From: Rhodospirillales bacterium
GTDB taxonomy: Bacteria; Pseudomonadota; Alphaproteobacteria; Rhodospirillales; Defluviicoccaceae
Length of the DNA stretch: 5,155 nucleotides
Direction: 5' to 3'
Assembly (NCBI GenBank): GCA_030622775.1
Contig: JAUXFS010000185.1
Span: 1 to 5,155 of the forward strand
Shown: piece by piece, positions 1 through 5,155 of the stretch
Position numbering within the stretch: the stretch's first letter is position 1
Layout of the letters: every line of letters starts with the position of its first letter
Translations under genes and position numbers: made by a program
The notes under the pieces: generated by a model
The model's input: only the letters and a program-made list of their open reading frames with translations
Told to the model about the DNA's origin: nothing
Databases searched by the model: none

Positions 1-100
1 CCCGCGCCGCCTCCTCGAACGCCGCCTCGATGGTCGGGCCGAAACCGCGCACCCCGATGTCGGCCCCATGCTCGAAGTGCGTCCATCCACGGTTGGTCAT
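1..100 (-). CDS. Archease, 5' part only (runs off left edge)
   Basis: Read on the minus strand from ATG at 100-98, the first 33 residues start MTNRGWTHFEHGADIGVRG and continue FGPTIEAAFEEAAR. The HGADIGVRGFG stretch (H11, D14) followed by an amphipathic EAAFEEAA helix is the N-terminal signature of archease. Archeases are small (about 140-residue) cytoplasmic metal-binding proteins that activate the RNA ligase RtcB, and are often encoded near rtcB in bacteria. The start is supported by a strong purine-rich ribosome binding site, GGGGGAGAG, directly upstream of the ATG on the minus strand (101-109). The gene is divergent from the ThDP enzyme. About three quarters of the protein, including the C-terminal metal ligand, lies outside the window, and no rtcB is visible here. 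The family call rests on a short but characteristic segment. Confidence 0.85.
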   Translation of the reverse strand, partial: MTNRGWTHFEHGADIGVRGFGPTIEAAFEEAAR

Positions 101-133
101 CTCTCCCCCGATTTCCGCCCGTCCCTCCACACC

Positions 134-153
134 ATACGGCATCGCCGCCGTAT
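134..153. repeat. Perfect 7-bp inverted repeat in the divergent intergenic region
   Basis: ATACGGC (134-140) and GCCGTAT (147-153) are exact reverse complements separated by 6 bp (ATCGCC). The element lies in the 147-bp gap between the archease and ThDP-enzyme starts. It could be an operator for a dimeric regulator, or a small hairpin in the archease leader transcript. No run of T follows on either strand, so it does not look like an intrinsic terminator. The symmetry is directly visible; any function is inferred, and a 7-bp dyad can arise by chance in GC-rich DNA. Confidence 0.4.
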
Positions 154-170
154 CGCCGAAGGTTTCGCTC

Positions 171-207
171 AGTTGACGGTTTCACGCCGGGCCCGGGTGT
201 GTCAACT
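171..207. promoter_or_regulatory. Inverted repeat AGTTGAC-N23-GTCAACT carrying -35-like hexamers on both strands
   Basis: AGTTGAC (171-177) and GTCAACT (201-207) are exact reverse complements flanking 23 bp that contain the palindrome CCGGGCCCGG (187-196). The left arm contains TTGACG on the plus strand (173-178). The right arm reads TTGACA, the consensus sigma-70 -35 hexamer, on the minus strand (205-200). The elements therefore point towards the ThDP enzyme and the archease respectively. I could not find a convincing -10 hexamer 16-18 bp from either, so this is a candidate overlapping divergent promoter or operator rather than a confirmed one. The rest of 101-247 holds nothing else I can identify apart from the 134-153 repeat and the ribosome binding sites. 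Confidence 0.35.
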
Positions 208-231
208 TTGCGGTTCGAGTTCGGCGAGAGC

Positions 232-240
232 GGGGAAGGG
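232..240 (+). promoter_or_regulatory. Ribosome binding site deciding the ThDP enzyme start
   Basis: GGGGAAGGG lies 7 nt upstream of ATG 248. It selects this start over the in-frame ATG at 68, which would add 60 residues of unconserved-looking sequence and overlap the divergent archease gene and the intergenic inverted repeats. Confidence 0.75.
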
Positions 241-247
241 TTCGGCG

Positions 248-1939
248 ATGGCGGCGATATGGAAGCGGTCCCACAAGCGAACCGGCGGGCGGCTGGTGGT
301 CGACGCGTTGCGCGCCCACGGGGTCGATACCGTGTTCTGCGTGCCGGGCGAGAGCTATCTCCCGGTCCTGGACGCCCTCTATGACGCCAGGGACTCGATC
401 ACCGTCGTCACCTGCCGGCACGAGCACGGCGCCGCCGACATGGCGGAGGCCTACGGCAAGCTCACCGGCCGGCCGGGCGTCTGCCTGGTCACCCGCGGTC
501 CCGGCGCCTGCAACGCCAGCATCGGCGTCCATACCGCGTTCCAGGACTCGACGCCGATGGTGATGCTGGTCGGCCAGGTGCAACGCCCCCATCTCGGCCG
601 GGAGGCGTTCCAAGAGGTGGACTTCACCCGGATGTTCGGCGCCCTGGCCAAGCACGCGGCCCAGGCGGACCGGACCGACGAGCTTCCGGGATTGATCGCC
701 GAGGCGTTTCATCTCGCCCTGTCGTTTCGGCCGGGGCCGGTGGTGTTGGCGATGCCGGAGGACGTGCTCGCCGAGGTCGCGGACGTCGCCGACGTCGCGC
801 CGTTCGTACCGTTGCGGCCGGAACCCGACCCGGGACTGCTGGAACGCCTGCATCACGTTCTCGGCGACGCCGAGCGGCCGCTGATGATCATCGGCGGCAG
901 CGGCTGGTCCGAGCGCGCCCGGGACGACATCAACGCCTTCGTCGCGGCCAACAACCTGCCCACCTGTTGTTCGTTCCGCCGCCACGACATCGTCGACAAC
1001 AGCCATCCCAACTTCGTCGGCGAGATGGGCATCGGGCCCAATCGGGCGCTGGTCGAGCGGGCGAGAAGCGCCGATCTGTTGCTGGCGGTGGGCACCCGGC
1101 TGGGCGATATCGTCACTCAGGGCTACACCCTGATCGAGGCGGAGAACCATGGCCCGGCCCTGGTCCACGTCCATCCCGACGCGGAGGAGCTGGGTCGGGT
1201 ATTCGAGCCGGTGCTGGCGATACCCTCGGGCATGGCGGAATTCGCCGCCGCCGCCCGGGCGATGGCGCCGGTGGCCGGCGAGCGATGGAGCGCGTGGGCG
1301 AGCGAGGCCAGGGCCGACTACGTCGCCGACAGAACCATACCCGCCTACGACGGGGCGCTCGACCTCGGCCGGGTGACGATGGAACTCGAGCAAATGTTGA
1401 CGGCCGACGCGGTGGTGACGGTGGACGCCGGCAACTTCAGCGGCTGGCCGCAGCGGTTCCTGAGCTTCGGCGGCGGCCGGCGGTTGCTCGGCGCGGCCAA
1501 CGGCGCCATGGGTTACGCGGTGCCGGCGGCGGTGGCGGCGAAGATCGCCGATCCGGAGCGGATGGTGGTCGCCTTCGTCGGCGACGGCGGCTTCGGCATG
1601 ACCGGCCAGGAACTGGCGACCGCCCTGCGCTACGGCGTGGCGCCGGTGATCCTGGTGTTCAACAACGGCATGTACGGCACCATCCGCATGCACCAGGAGC
1701 GCAACTATCCCGATCGGATCGTCGGCACCCGGCTGGTCAACCCGGACTTCGCCGCCCTGGCGCGGGCCTACGGCGCCCACGGCGAGACGGTCGAGCGGAC
1801 GGAGGAATTCGCGCCGGCGTTCGAGCGGGCGTTGGCGTCGGGCAAGGCGGCGGTGATCGAACTGATAACCGACCCCGAGATCATCTCCACCCGCACCACC
1901 CTGAGCGCCCTCCGCCGGGCGGCGAAGAAGGCGGAGTAG
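248..1939 (+). CDS. ThDP-dependent enzyme, acetolactate synthase-like (2-oxo-acid carboligase/decarboxylase superfamily)
   Basis: This 563-residue cytoplasmic protein has the usual length and three-domain order of the superfamily: pyrimidine-binding domain (about 10-175), central domain (about 195-330, with GTRLGD at 282-287) and pyrophosphate-binding domain (about 370-545). Glu59 in CRHEHGAADMAEAY is the conserved cofactor-activating glutamate. The ThDP/Mg2+ motif starts at GDG 445-447 and ends with NN at 472-473. AMGYAVPAA (420-428) is the usual loop before it. EAFQEVDF (119-126), with Gln122, and Lys135 resemble acetolactate synthase. The His-His dyad of pyruvate-decarboxylase-type enzymes is not seen. 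After the NN pair the sequence reads GMYGTIRMHQER, not the classical ALS sequence carrying the herbicide-site Trp, and no ilvH regulatory subunit gene adjoins. Substrate is therefore uncertain: acetolactate synthesis, another carboligation, or simple 2-oxo-acid decarboxylation are all possible. It is the first gene of the plus-strand unit; an alcohol dehydrogenase starts 11 bp after its stop. Confidence 0.94.
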   Translation: MAAIWKRSHKRTGGRLVVDALRAHGVDTVFCVPGESYLPVLDALYDARDSITVVTCRHEHGAADMAEAYGKLTGRPGVCLVTRGPGACNASIGVHTAFQDSTPMVMLVGQVQRPHLGREAFQEVDFTRMFGALAKHAAQADRTDELPGLIAEAFHLALSFRPGPVVLAMPEDVLAEVADVADVAPFVPLRPEPDPGLLERLHHVLGDAERPLMIIGGSGWSERARDDINAFVAANNLPTCCSFRRHDIVDNSHPNFVGEMGIGPNRALVERARSADLLLAVGTRLGDIVTQGYTLIEAENHGPALVHVHPDAEELGRVFEPVLAIPSGMAEFAAAARAMAPVAGERWSAWASEARADYVADRTIPAYDGALDLGRVTMELEQMLTADAVVTVDAGNFSGWPQRFLSFGGGRRLLGAANGAMGYAVPAAVAAKIADPERMVVAFVGDGGFGMTGQELATALRYGVAPVILVFNNGMYGTIRMHQERNYPDRIVGTRLVNPDFAALARAYGAHGETVERTEEFAPAFERALASGKAAVIELITDPEIISTRTTLSALRRAAKKAE

Positions 1940-1943
1940 GGAG
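1938..1943 (+). promoter_or_regulatory. Ribosome binding site of the alcohol dehydrogenase
   Basis: AGGGAG overlaps the TAG stop of the ThDP enzyme and sits 7 nt before ATG 1951. It favours 1951 over the in-frame ATGs at 1969 and 1978, which have no comparable purine tract. Its position suggests translational coupling of the two genes. Confidence 0.7.
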
Positions 1944-1950
1944 CGCGAAT

Positions 1951-2955
1951 ATGGGCGATCATTGCCACATGCATGCGATGATGCTCGACGCCCCGGGGCG
2001 GCCGCTCGTCTACCGGCGCTGCCCCAGGCCGGAGCCCGGGCCGGGGCAGGTGCTGGTCGAGGTGTCGGCGTGCGCGGTGTGCCGCACCGACCTGCACGTG
2101 GTCGATGGCGACCTGACGGAACCGAAATTGCCGATCGTCCCGGGGCACGAAATCATCGGCCGGGTGGTCGAGAGCGGCGAGGGGGTCGAGGCGTTCGCCG
2201 CCGGCGAGCGGGTCGGCATTCCGTGGTTGGGATGGACCTGCGGCGAATGCCGCTACTGCCGCTCCGGGCAGGAAAACCTGTGCCCGAACGCCCGCTTCAC
2301 CGGCTATCAGATCGACGGCGGCTATGCCGAGTATACCGTCGCCGACGCGCGCTACTGCTTTCCGATCCACGGAGATTATTCCGACGCCGAAGCGGCGCCG
2401 TTGCTGTGCGCCGGGCTGATCGGTTATCGCTCGCTGGCGATGGCCGGCGACGCCGAACGGCTCGGCATCTACGGCTTCGGCGCGGCGGCGCACATCGTCG
2501 CCCAGGTTGCCCGTCACCAGGGCCGGCGGCTGTTCGCCTTCACCCGGCCTGGGGACGAGGCGGCGCAGGCGTTCGCCGGCAGGCTCGGCGCCGAGTGGGT
2601 CGGCGGCTCCGACGAGGCGCCGCCGGAGGAACTGGACGCGGCGATCATCTTCGCCCCCGTGGGGCCGCTGGTGCCCGCCGCGCTGCGGACGATCCGCCCC
2701 GGCGGCACCGTCGTCTGCGCCGGCATCCACATGGGCGACATCCCGGCCTTTCCCTACGACATTCTGTGGCGCGAGAAACGCCTGGTTTCGGTCGCCAACC
2801 TGACCCGGCGCGACGGCGAGGCTTTCCTGGAGCTGGCGCCGAAGGTGCCGGTCAAAACCGAGATCGAGACGTTTCCGATGGATCAGGCCAACGAGGCGCT
2901 GCGCCGCCTGCGCGAGGGCGAACTGACCGGCGCCGCCGTGTTGGTTCCAGGCTGA
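1951..2955 (+). CDS. Zinc-dependent alcohol dehydrogenase, medium-chain (MDR) family
   Basis: This 334-residue cytoplasmic NAD(P)-dependent oxidoreductase interconverts alcohols and aldehydes or ketones. The N-terminal GroES-like catalytic domain carries the catalytic-zinc ligands Cys44 (CRTDLH), His66-Glu67 (PGHE) and probably Cys153 (LLCAG). It also has the four-cysteine structural-zinc lobe, Cys97, Cys100, Cys103 and Cys111 (TCGECRYCRSGQENLC). The Rossmann domain begins near 170 with LGIYGFGAAAHI, a variant in which the usual GxGGxG becomes GFGAAA. From memory this, with the FAFTR strand end, marks a distinct bacterial zinc-ADH subgroup. ATG 1951 has a good ribosome binding site and gives MGDHCHMHAMMLD; relatives usually begin near the M of MHAMMLD (1969), so the first six residues may be a private extension. 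The gene lies between the ThDP enzyme (11-bp gap) and the methyltransferase (25-bp gap), suggesting co-transcription. It may reduce the ThDP enzyme's product, but the true substrate is unknown. Confidence 0.94.
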   Translation: MGDHCHMHAMMLDAPGRPLVYRRCPRPEPGPGQVLVEVSACAVCRTDLHVVDGDLTEPKLPIVPGHEIIGRVVESGEGVEAFAAGERVGIPWLGWTCGECRYCRSGQENLCPNARFTGYQIDGGYAEYTVADARYCFPIHGDYSDAEAAPLLCAGLIGYRSLAMAGDAERLGIYGFGAAAHIVAQVARHQGRRLFAFTRPGDEAAQAFAGRLGAEWVGGSDEAPPEELDAAIIFAPVGPLVPAALRTIRPGGTVVCAGIHMGDIPAFPYDILWREKRLVSVANLTRRDGEAFLELAPKVPVKTEIETFPMDQANEALRRLREGELTGAAVLVPG

Positions 2956-2961
2956 TTTCTC

Positions 2962-2968
2962 AGAGGAG
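2962..2968 (+). promoter_or_regulatory. Ribosome binding site supporting the GTG start of the methyltransferase
   Basis: AGAGGAG ends 12 nt before GTG 2981, a slightly long spacing. The first in-frame ATG is 36 codons further on and would remove the N-terminal helices expected in this family, so GTG 2981 is preferred. Confidence 0.6.
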
Positions 2969-2980
2969 CACGGAAACCCG

Positions 2981-3643
2981 GTGTCCAACCGCACGATTGC
3001 CGTCGACGACCGACTCTATGACTACCTGTGCGAGGTTTCGCTGCGCGAGACCGAGCTGTTGCGCCGGCTTCGCGCCGAAACCCTGGCGATGCCGGAAGCG
3101 GGCATGCAGATCTCCCCCGAGCAGGGGCAGTTCATGGCGCTTCTGGTGCGGCTGATCGGCGCCGAGCGGATCGTCGAGGTCGGTACCTTTACCGGCTACA
3201 GCGCGCTTTGCATGGTGCAGGCGATGCCTCCGACGGGACGTCTGGTCGCCTGCGACGTCAGCGCCGAATGGACCGCCGCCGCCCGCCGCTACTGGGCCGA
3301 GGCCGGCATCGCCGACCGCATCGATCTCAGGCTGGCGCCGGCGCTGGACACCCTCGACGATCTGATCGCCGGCGGCGAGGCGGGGCGCTTCGACTTCGGC
3401 TTCATCGACGCCGACAAGGAGAACTACCAGGGCTATTACGAGCGCGTCCTGGCTTTGCTGAGGCCCGGCGGTCTGGTCGCCGTCGACAACGTCCTGTGGG
3501 GCGGCAGAGTCGTCGACCCGGCGAAACGGGACATCGACACCGAGGCGATCCGGGCGTTCAACGCGGCGTTGAAGGGCGATCCGCGCGTCGATATCAGCCT
3601 GGTGCCGATCGGCGATGGCCTGACCCTTGCCCGCAAGCGGTAG
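2981..3643 (+). CDS. Class I SAM-dependent O-methyltransferase, caffeoyl-CoA/catechol OMT type
   Basis: This 220-residue cytoplasmic enzyme transfers a methyl group from S-adenosylmethionine to a hydroxyl, typically of a catechol-like substrate, using a divalent metal. It has the normal length of the bacterial family. An N-terminal helical region (PEAGMQISPEQGQFMALL, 38-55) precedes motif I, IVEVGTFTGYSAL (64-76). Asp92 in ACDVS is the likely ribose-binding acid. FDFGFIDADKENY (137-149) supplies Asp143 and Lys146, and LVAVDNVLWGG (165-175) supplies Asp169-Asn170. Asp143, Asp169 and Asn170 match the metal ligands known in plant caffeoyl-CoA OMT. The start is GTG. The end overlaps the next gene by 17 bp, implying tight coupling to the permease gene. 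The natural acceptor cannot be read from the sequence. Bacterial members act on varied catechols and are often functionally unassigned. Confidence 0.94.
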   Translation: MSNRTIAVDDRLYDYLCEVSLRETELLRRLRAETLAMPEAGMQISPEQGQFMALLVRLIGAERIVEVGTFTGYSALCMVQAMPPTGRLVACDVSAEWTAAARRYWAEAGIADRIDLRLAPALDTLDDLIAGGEAGRFDFGFIDADKENYQGYYERVLALLRPGGLVAVDNVLWGGRVVDPAKRDIDTEAIRAFNAALKGDPRVDISLVPIGDGLTLARKR

Positions 3644-5009
3644 GCACCGGCGATTGCCCGTATGGGCGTTGCTGGCGCTGGCGCTGGCGGTCGCGGGCTG
3701 CGGCGTCGACCGGGAACAGATCAGGGTCTGTCGGTGGCTCATACCGGCGTTCGAGAAGCATCCCGAGAGCGTCGAGATCCTCCGCCACCAACAGCACGGG
3801 TCCGCCGAGAATTCGGTCGTCGTCCATTACCGGTCGCGCGACGGGGAAAACGGGTCGGCCGAACACTGGGTCGCGTGCTGGTTCGGGGGCACGGCGTTCG
3901 GGTCCGGCCGGCTGACGCTGGAGGGGGTGAGCACCGATCGCCGCGACCTCCTGTCGCCGGTCCAGTTGCAGATGCTGCGGATCTGGCTGCGCGTGGATGG
4001 AACCGCCGGGGGAAGCGCCGGGGGAAGCGCCGGGGGAAGCGACAGGGCGGCGAGGGACCGGGGCAGTGGTTCGTTTGACCCTTCCGTGTCCGACGCCCTC
4101 TATCTGCTCCAGTCGCTGGTCAACGCGCTGGCCATGTCGTCGGTCTATGTCCTGGTGGCGATCGGTTTCACCCTCGTCTATGGCGTCATCGGCCGGCTCA
4201 ACCTCGCCCTCGGCGACGTCTCGACCGTCGCCGCGTACGGCGCGTTCACCGGCGTGACGCTACTGGCGGCGGCCGGGGCCGGCTGGTCCGGCGCCGGGTT
4301 GCTGCTGGTCCTGGTGGTCGCGTTGGTGATCAGCGCGCTGTTCAACGTGGTGACCGAGAGGACGGTGTTCCGGCCGCTGCGCGGCGCTTCCACCCAGGCG
4401 CCGTTGATCGCGACCATCGGACTGGCGATCTTCCTTCGCGAGTTCATGCGTCTGGCGCAGGGATCGCGCGACCACTGGCTGCAGCCGATGACCTTGGAGG
4501 CCTACCCGCTGGTGGCCGGCGACGGCTTTTCGGTGTCGATCAGCCCCGGTCAGATGACCGTCGTCGCGCTGACCGCGGTGTTGTGCGGCGCGCTGGGCGT
4601 GCTGATGACGCGGAGCCGCTACGGGCGGCACTACCGGGCGTGCCGCGACGACTTGCGGATGGCGGCGCTGCTCGGCGTTCCCGTCGACCGCACGGTGGCG
4701 GCGACCTTTGCATTGAGCGCCGTCTTCGCCGGGACGGCGGGGGTGGTCATCGTCCTCTACTACGGCACGGTCGGCGCCTACATGGGGGTGATCATCGGGT
4801 TCAAGGCGCTGGTCGCGGCGGTGGTCGGCGGCATCGGATCGATCGGCGGCGCGATTGTCGGCGGCATCCTGATCGGCCTCATCGAAACGCTGTGGTCGGC
4901 GTACCTGACCGGCGCCTACCGGGACATCGTCATCTTCGGCCTGCTCGCCGCGATGCTGGTATTCCGTCCCAACGGACTGCTCGGCCGGACATCGGCGCGC
5001 GGCGACTGA
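3627..5009 (+). CDS. LivH-type branched-chain amino acid ABC permease with fused N-terminal lipoprotein-like domain
   Basis: One 460-residue frame holds two parts. Residues 1-25 form a signal peptide (RHRR at 6-9, hydrophobic 11-23) ending in the lipobox VAGC, with Cys25 as possible lipidation site. Residues 26-125 are a small unassigned domain with Cys35 and Cys84. An (AGGS)3 linker follows (127-138). From about 155 to the end it is LivH, an inner-membrane subunit of the high-affinity branched-chain amino acid (or related solute) importer. It has SSVYVLVAIGFTLVYGVIG (171-189), the cytoplasmic coupling loop YRACRDDLRMAALLG (336-350), VVGGIGSIGGAIVGG (399-413) and the FRPNGLLGR terminus, all very close in pattern to E. 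coli LivH. The start is the first possible one (TTG 3627, just after an in-frame TGA at 3621). It supplies the basic n-region; TTG 3654 would lose it. No clear ribosome binding site is seen, so coupling to the overlapping methyltransferase gene is likely. A separate LivH start at GTG 4086 lacks a good binding site. No other transporter subunit is nearby. Confidence 0.9.
   Translation: MPASGRHRRLPVWALLALALAVAGCGVDREQIRVCRWLIPAFEKHPESVEILRHQQHGSAENSVVVHYRSRDGENGSAEHWVACWFGGTAFGSGRLTLEGVSTDRRDLLSPVQLQMLRIWLRVDGTAGGSAGGSAGGSDRAARDRGSGSFDPSVSDALYLLQSLVNALAMSSVYVLVAIGFTLVYGVIGRLNLALGDVSTVAAYGAFTGVTLLAAAGAGWSGAGLLLVLVVALVISALFNVVTERTVFRPLRGASTQAPLIATIGLAIFLREFMRLAQGSRDHWLQPMTLEAYPLVAGDGFSVSISPGQMTVVALTAVLCGALGVLMTRSRYGRHYRACRDDLRMAALLGVPVDRTVAATFALSAVFAGTAGVVIVLYYGTVGAYMGVIIGFKALVAAVVGGIGSIGGAIVGGILIGLIETLWSAYLTGAYRDIVIFGLLAAMLVFRPNGLLGRTSARGD
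4005..4040 (+). repeat. Three perfect 12-bp tandem repeats encoding an (AGGS)3 linker
   Basis: GCCGGGGGAAGC is repeated three times without mismatch. It is read in frame as Ala-Gly-Gly-Ser three times (residues 127-138), exactly between the lipoprotein-like domain and the LivH domain. The unit is a multiple of three, so changes in copy number by replication slippage would alter linker length without breaking the frame. The composition is that of a flexible, unstructured tether. Confidence 0.9.
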
Positions 5010-5073
5010 CAGTGCATCGGTTTCCGACGTATTGATAGAGACCAGCGTTCGCCCAATCGCGGGAGACACCGGA

Positions 5074-5155
5074 ATGACGATTCAGATCAAGCGTGTGTAC
5101 GACCCTCCGGACGCCGGCGACGGACGGCGGGTACTCGTCGATCGTCTGTGGCCCC
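5074..5155 (+). CDS. DUF488 (YeaO-like) family protein, 5' part only (runs off right edge)
   Basis: The visible 27 residues begin MTIQIKRVYDPPDAGDGRR and continue VLVDRLWP. IKRVYDPP followed by DG-R-VLVDRLWP is the typical N-terminus of the DUF488/YeaO family of small (about 120-residue) cytoplasmic proteins. Their biochemical role is not established. ATG 5074 is preceded by GGGAGA (5061-5066) at a 7-nt spacing, which supports the start. The gene is in the same direction as the permease gene but separated from it by 64 bp, with no clear terminator or strong promoter between, so it may or may not belong to the same transcript. Confidence 0.88.
   Translation, partial: MTIQIKRVYDPPDAGDGRRVLVDRLWP

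Noticed and set aside
187..196. CCGGGCCCGG palindrome as an independent regulatory site
   Set aside because: A 10-bp all-G/C palindrome is easily expected by chance at this base composition. It is noted only as part of the larger dyad at 171-207.
68..247. Longer ThDP enzyme starting at ATG 68
   Set aside because: The 60 extra residues resemble no part of the family, overlap the archease start and run through the intergenic repeats. ATG 248 has a strong ribosome binding site.
182..1780. 532-residue open frame on the minus strand opposite the ThDP enzyme
   Set aside because: Its product is rich in His, Arg, Gly and Asp with no recognisable motif. It mirrors a strongly supported gene and is a usual antisense artefact of high-GC codon use.
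967..1950. In-frame upstream extension of the alcohol dehydrogenase to about 662 residues
   Set aside because: The extra 328 residues are Arg/Gly-rich out-of-frame translation of the ThDP enzyme. ATG 1951 has a proper ribosome binding site and begins the recognisable domain.
1768..2994. 408-residue open frame on the minus strand opposite the alcohol dehydrogenase
   Set aside because: Low-complexity composition and no domain motif, and it lies opposite a gene with clear zinc-binding signatures.
4086..5009. LivH as a separate gene starting at GTG 4086
   Set aside because: It matches the usual LivH N-terminus, but no ribosome binding site is evident and the upstream frame is open and lipoprotein-like. 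The fused reading is preferred, though internal initiation cannot be excluded.
5017..5027. Small hairpin TCGG-TTT-CCGA after the permease stop as a terminator
   Set aside because: The stem is only 4 bp and no T tract follows.
5006..5035. Possible promoter CTGACA-N18-TATTGA for the DUF488 gene
   Set aside because: The -35 is good but the -10 matches only three of six consensus bases, so it is not distinguishable from chance.

Overview
The window is GC-rich (roughly two thirds G+C), densely coded bacterial DNA with short intergenic gaps, GTG and TTG starts beside ATG, and long false ORFs on the opposite strand. The style and gene content fit a high-GC alphaproteobacterium, perhaps of the Rhodospirillales type. 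That placement is an inference from composition and family flavour, not from a marker gene.

Layout. At the left edge, on the minus strand, is the 5' end of an archease gene (1-100). A 147-bp divergent intergenic region (101-247) holds two inverted repeats. Four plus-strand genes then follow, packed like one transcription unit: a thiamine-diphosphate (ThDP) enzyme of the acetolactate synthase/2-oxo-acid decarboxylase superfamily (248-1939); a zinc-dependent medium-chain alcohol dehydrogenase (1951-2955, 11-bp gap); a metal-dependent class I SAM O-methyltransferase of the caffeoyl-CoA/catechol type (2981-3643, 25-bp gap); and a LivH-type branched-chain amino acid ABC permease (3627-5009, overlapping the methyltransferase by 17 bp). 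After a 64-bp gap the 5' end of a DUF488/YeaO-like gene (5074-5155) runs off the right edge.

The most unusual object is the permease gene. A complete LivH domain is preceded, in the same uninterrupted frame, by about 125 residues that look like a small lipoprotein: a signal peptide with a VAGC lipobox and a cysteine-containing globular stretch. The two halves are joined by an (AGGS)3 linker encoded by three perfect 12-bp tandem repeats. Applying the positive-inside rule to the permease half puts its N-terminus in the periplasm, which agrees with an exported N-terminal domain. No LivM, LivG, LivF or binding-protein gene is in view, so the permease would need partners encoded elsewhere.

How the genes might work together is only inference. 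The ThDP enzyme could decarboxylate or carboligate a 2-oxo acid, the dehydrogenase could reduce the aldehyde or ketone product, the methyltransferase could methylate a hydroxyl (most likely catecholic) group, and the permease could import an amino acid or related precursor. The set could equally be a loose operon of unrelated housekeeping-type enzymes. I see no RNA genes, CRISPR array, insertion sequence or clear terminator.
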